Shown piece after piece: positions 5,132-5,237 of a stretch of 5,237 nt of DNA. The notes below the pieces were generated by a model that had not been told where the DNA came from, searched no databases, and was given only the letters and a program-made list of their open reading frames with translations. Numbering within the stretch: the first letter of the stretch is position 1; each line of letters begins with the position of its first letter. The DNA lies in NCBI GenBank assembly GCA_964461295.1, contig CAYWTX010000030.1, positions 1-5,237 on the forward strand, written 5' to 3'. The position numbers and the translations under genes were made by a program. Origin of the DNA: CAYWTX01 sp964461295 (GTDB lineage: Bacteria; Planctomycetota; Phycisphaerae; SM23-33).

Positions 5132-5237
5132 GCTCCGTTTCCTGAAGCTCCCTTTCAAACCGTACGTGCGGATTTCCCGCATACGGCTTACCGATGGTCT
5201 TCTCAGGCAGCATGCGCGCCTCCAGGATAGCGGATCG
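5132..5237 (-). mobile_element. 3' portion of a group II intron or intron remnant, continuing past the right edge
   Basis: This stretch contains a domain V-like hairpin (5157-5189). A purine-rich joiner (GAAAGGGA) and a small stem follow it, GCTTC/GGAGC (5144-5148 with 5132-5136), in the place expected for domain VI or the intron tail. No bulged branch-point A is evident. The upstream bases (5190-5237) precede domain V in the order of intron transcription. The reverse transcriptase/maturase gene, if present, would lie beyond 5237. The intron would be transcribed in the same direction as thiL. Its 3' boundary is not defined. It may be a complete intron or a decayed fragment. Confidence 0.55.
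5157..5189 (-). ncRNA. group II intron domain V hairpin (catalytic core)
   Basis: Read on the - strand, 33 nt fold as follows: an 8-bp lower stem AAGCCGTA / TACGGTTT (5182-5189 with 5157-5164, one G-U pair), a 2-nt bulge CG on the 3' side (5165-5166), a 5-bp upper stem TGCGG / CCGCA (5177-5181 with 5167-5171) and a GAAAT loop (5172-5176). The AGC catalytic triad is at 5188-5186. This is the known architecture of domain V: 8-bp stem, AGC triad, 2-nt bulge, upper stem and a GAAA-like loop. It closely resembles the yeast ai5-gamma domain V from memory. The upper stem is one pair shorter than the 34-nt standard unless G5176-U5172 pairs. Confidence 0.8.

Noticed and set aside
5103..5237. TPP riboswitch upstream of thiL
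   Set aside because: No THI-box CTGAGA or matching ACC elements were found in a suitable arrangement; the structure present fits group II intron domain V instead.

Overview
The window is GC-rich bacterial DNA, densely coded, with one gene fragment on the + strand and five genes on the - strand. The content suggests a planctomycete-like bacterium, perhaps Phycisphaerae. The hints are an ECF sigma factor with a membrane anti-sigma partner, an exported protein whose tail reads TTQPATQPAE (a Thr-Gln-Pro-Ala style I associate with Phycisphaerae), and a group II intron piece. This placement is an inference from style, not from a marker gene.

Layout from left to right. Positions 1-648 (+) hold the C-terminal part of a sigma-54-dependent activator: the end of the AAA+ domain and a Fis-type helix-turn-helix. 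It converges on a - strand gene ending at 779, and a GC hairpin at 750-768 sits between the two stops. From 3392 down to 779 on the - strand lie three genes in transcription order: an ECF sigma factor (3392-2832), a single-pass membrane anti-sigma-like protein (2675-2085), and an exported protein (1942-779) that I read as three tandem STN/secretin-N-like alpha/beta repeats with no secretin barrel. From 5102 down to 3628 on the - strand lie thiL (thiamine-monophosphate kinase) and tsaE (ATPase of tRNA t6A synthesis), overlapping by 4 nt (GTGA). At the right edge, just upstream of thiL on the same strand, is a sequence with the size, pairing and key bases of a group II intron domain V (5157-5189).

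How the genes may work together. The sigma / anti-sigma / STN trio is the most interesting part. In FecI-FecR-FecA systems the STN domain of an outer-membrane receptor contacts the periplasmic part of the anti-sigma protein. Here a free periplasmic protein made of STN-like units follows the anti-sigma gene, which suggests a signalling module without a TonB receptor. That is a hypothesis from gene order and fold pattern only. thiL and tsaE are housekeeping genes that appear to share a message and to be translationally coupled. The domain V sequence implies that a group II intron, whole or decayed, lies beyond position 5237 and is read in the same direction as thiL.

No rRNA, tRNA, CRISPR array or complete insertion sequence was seen. 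No gap between genes exceeds 300 bases.
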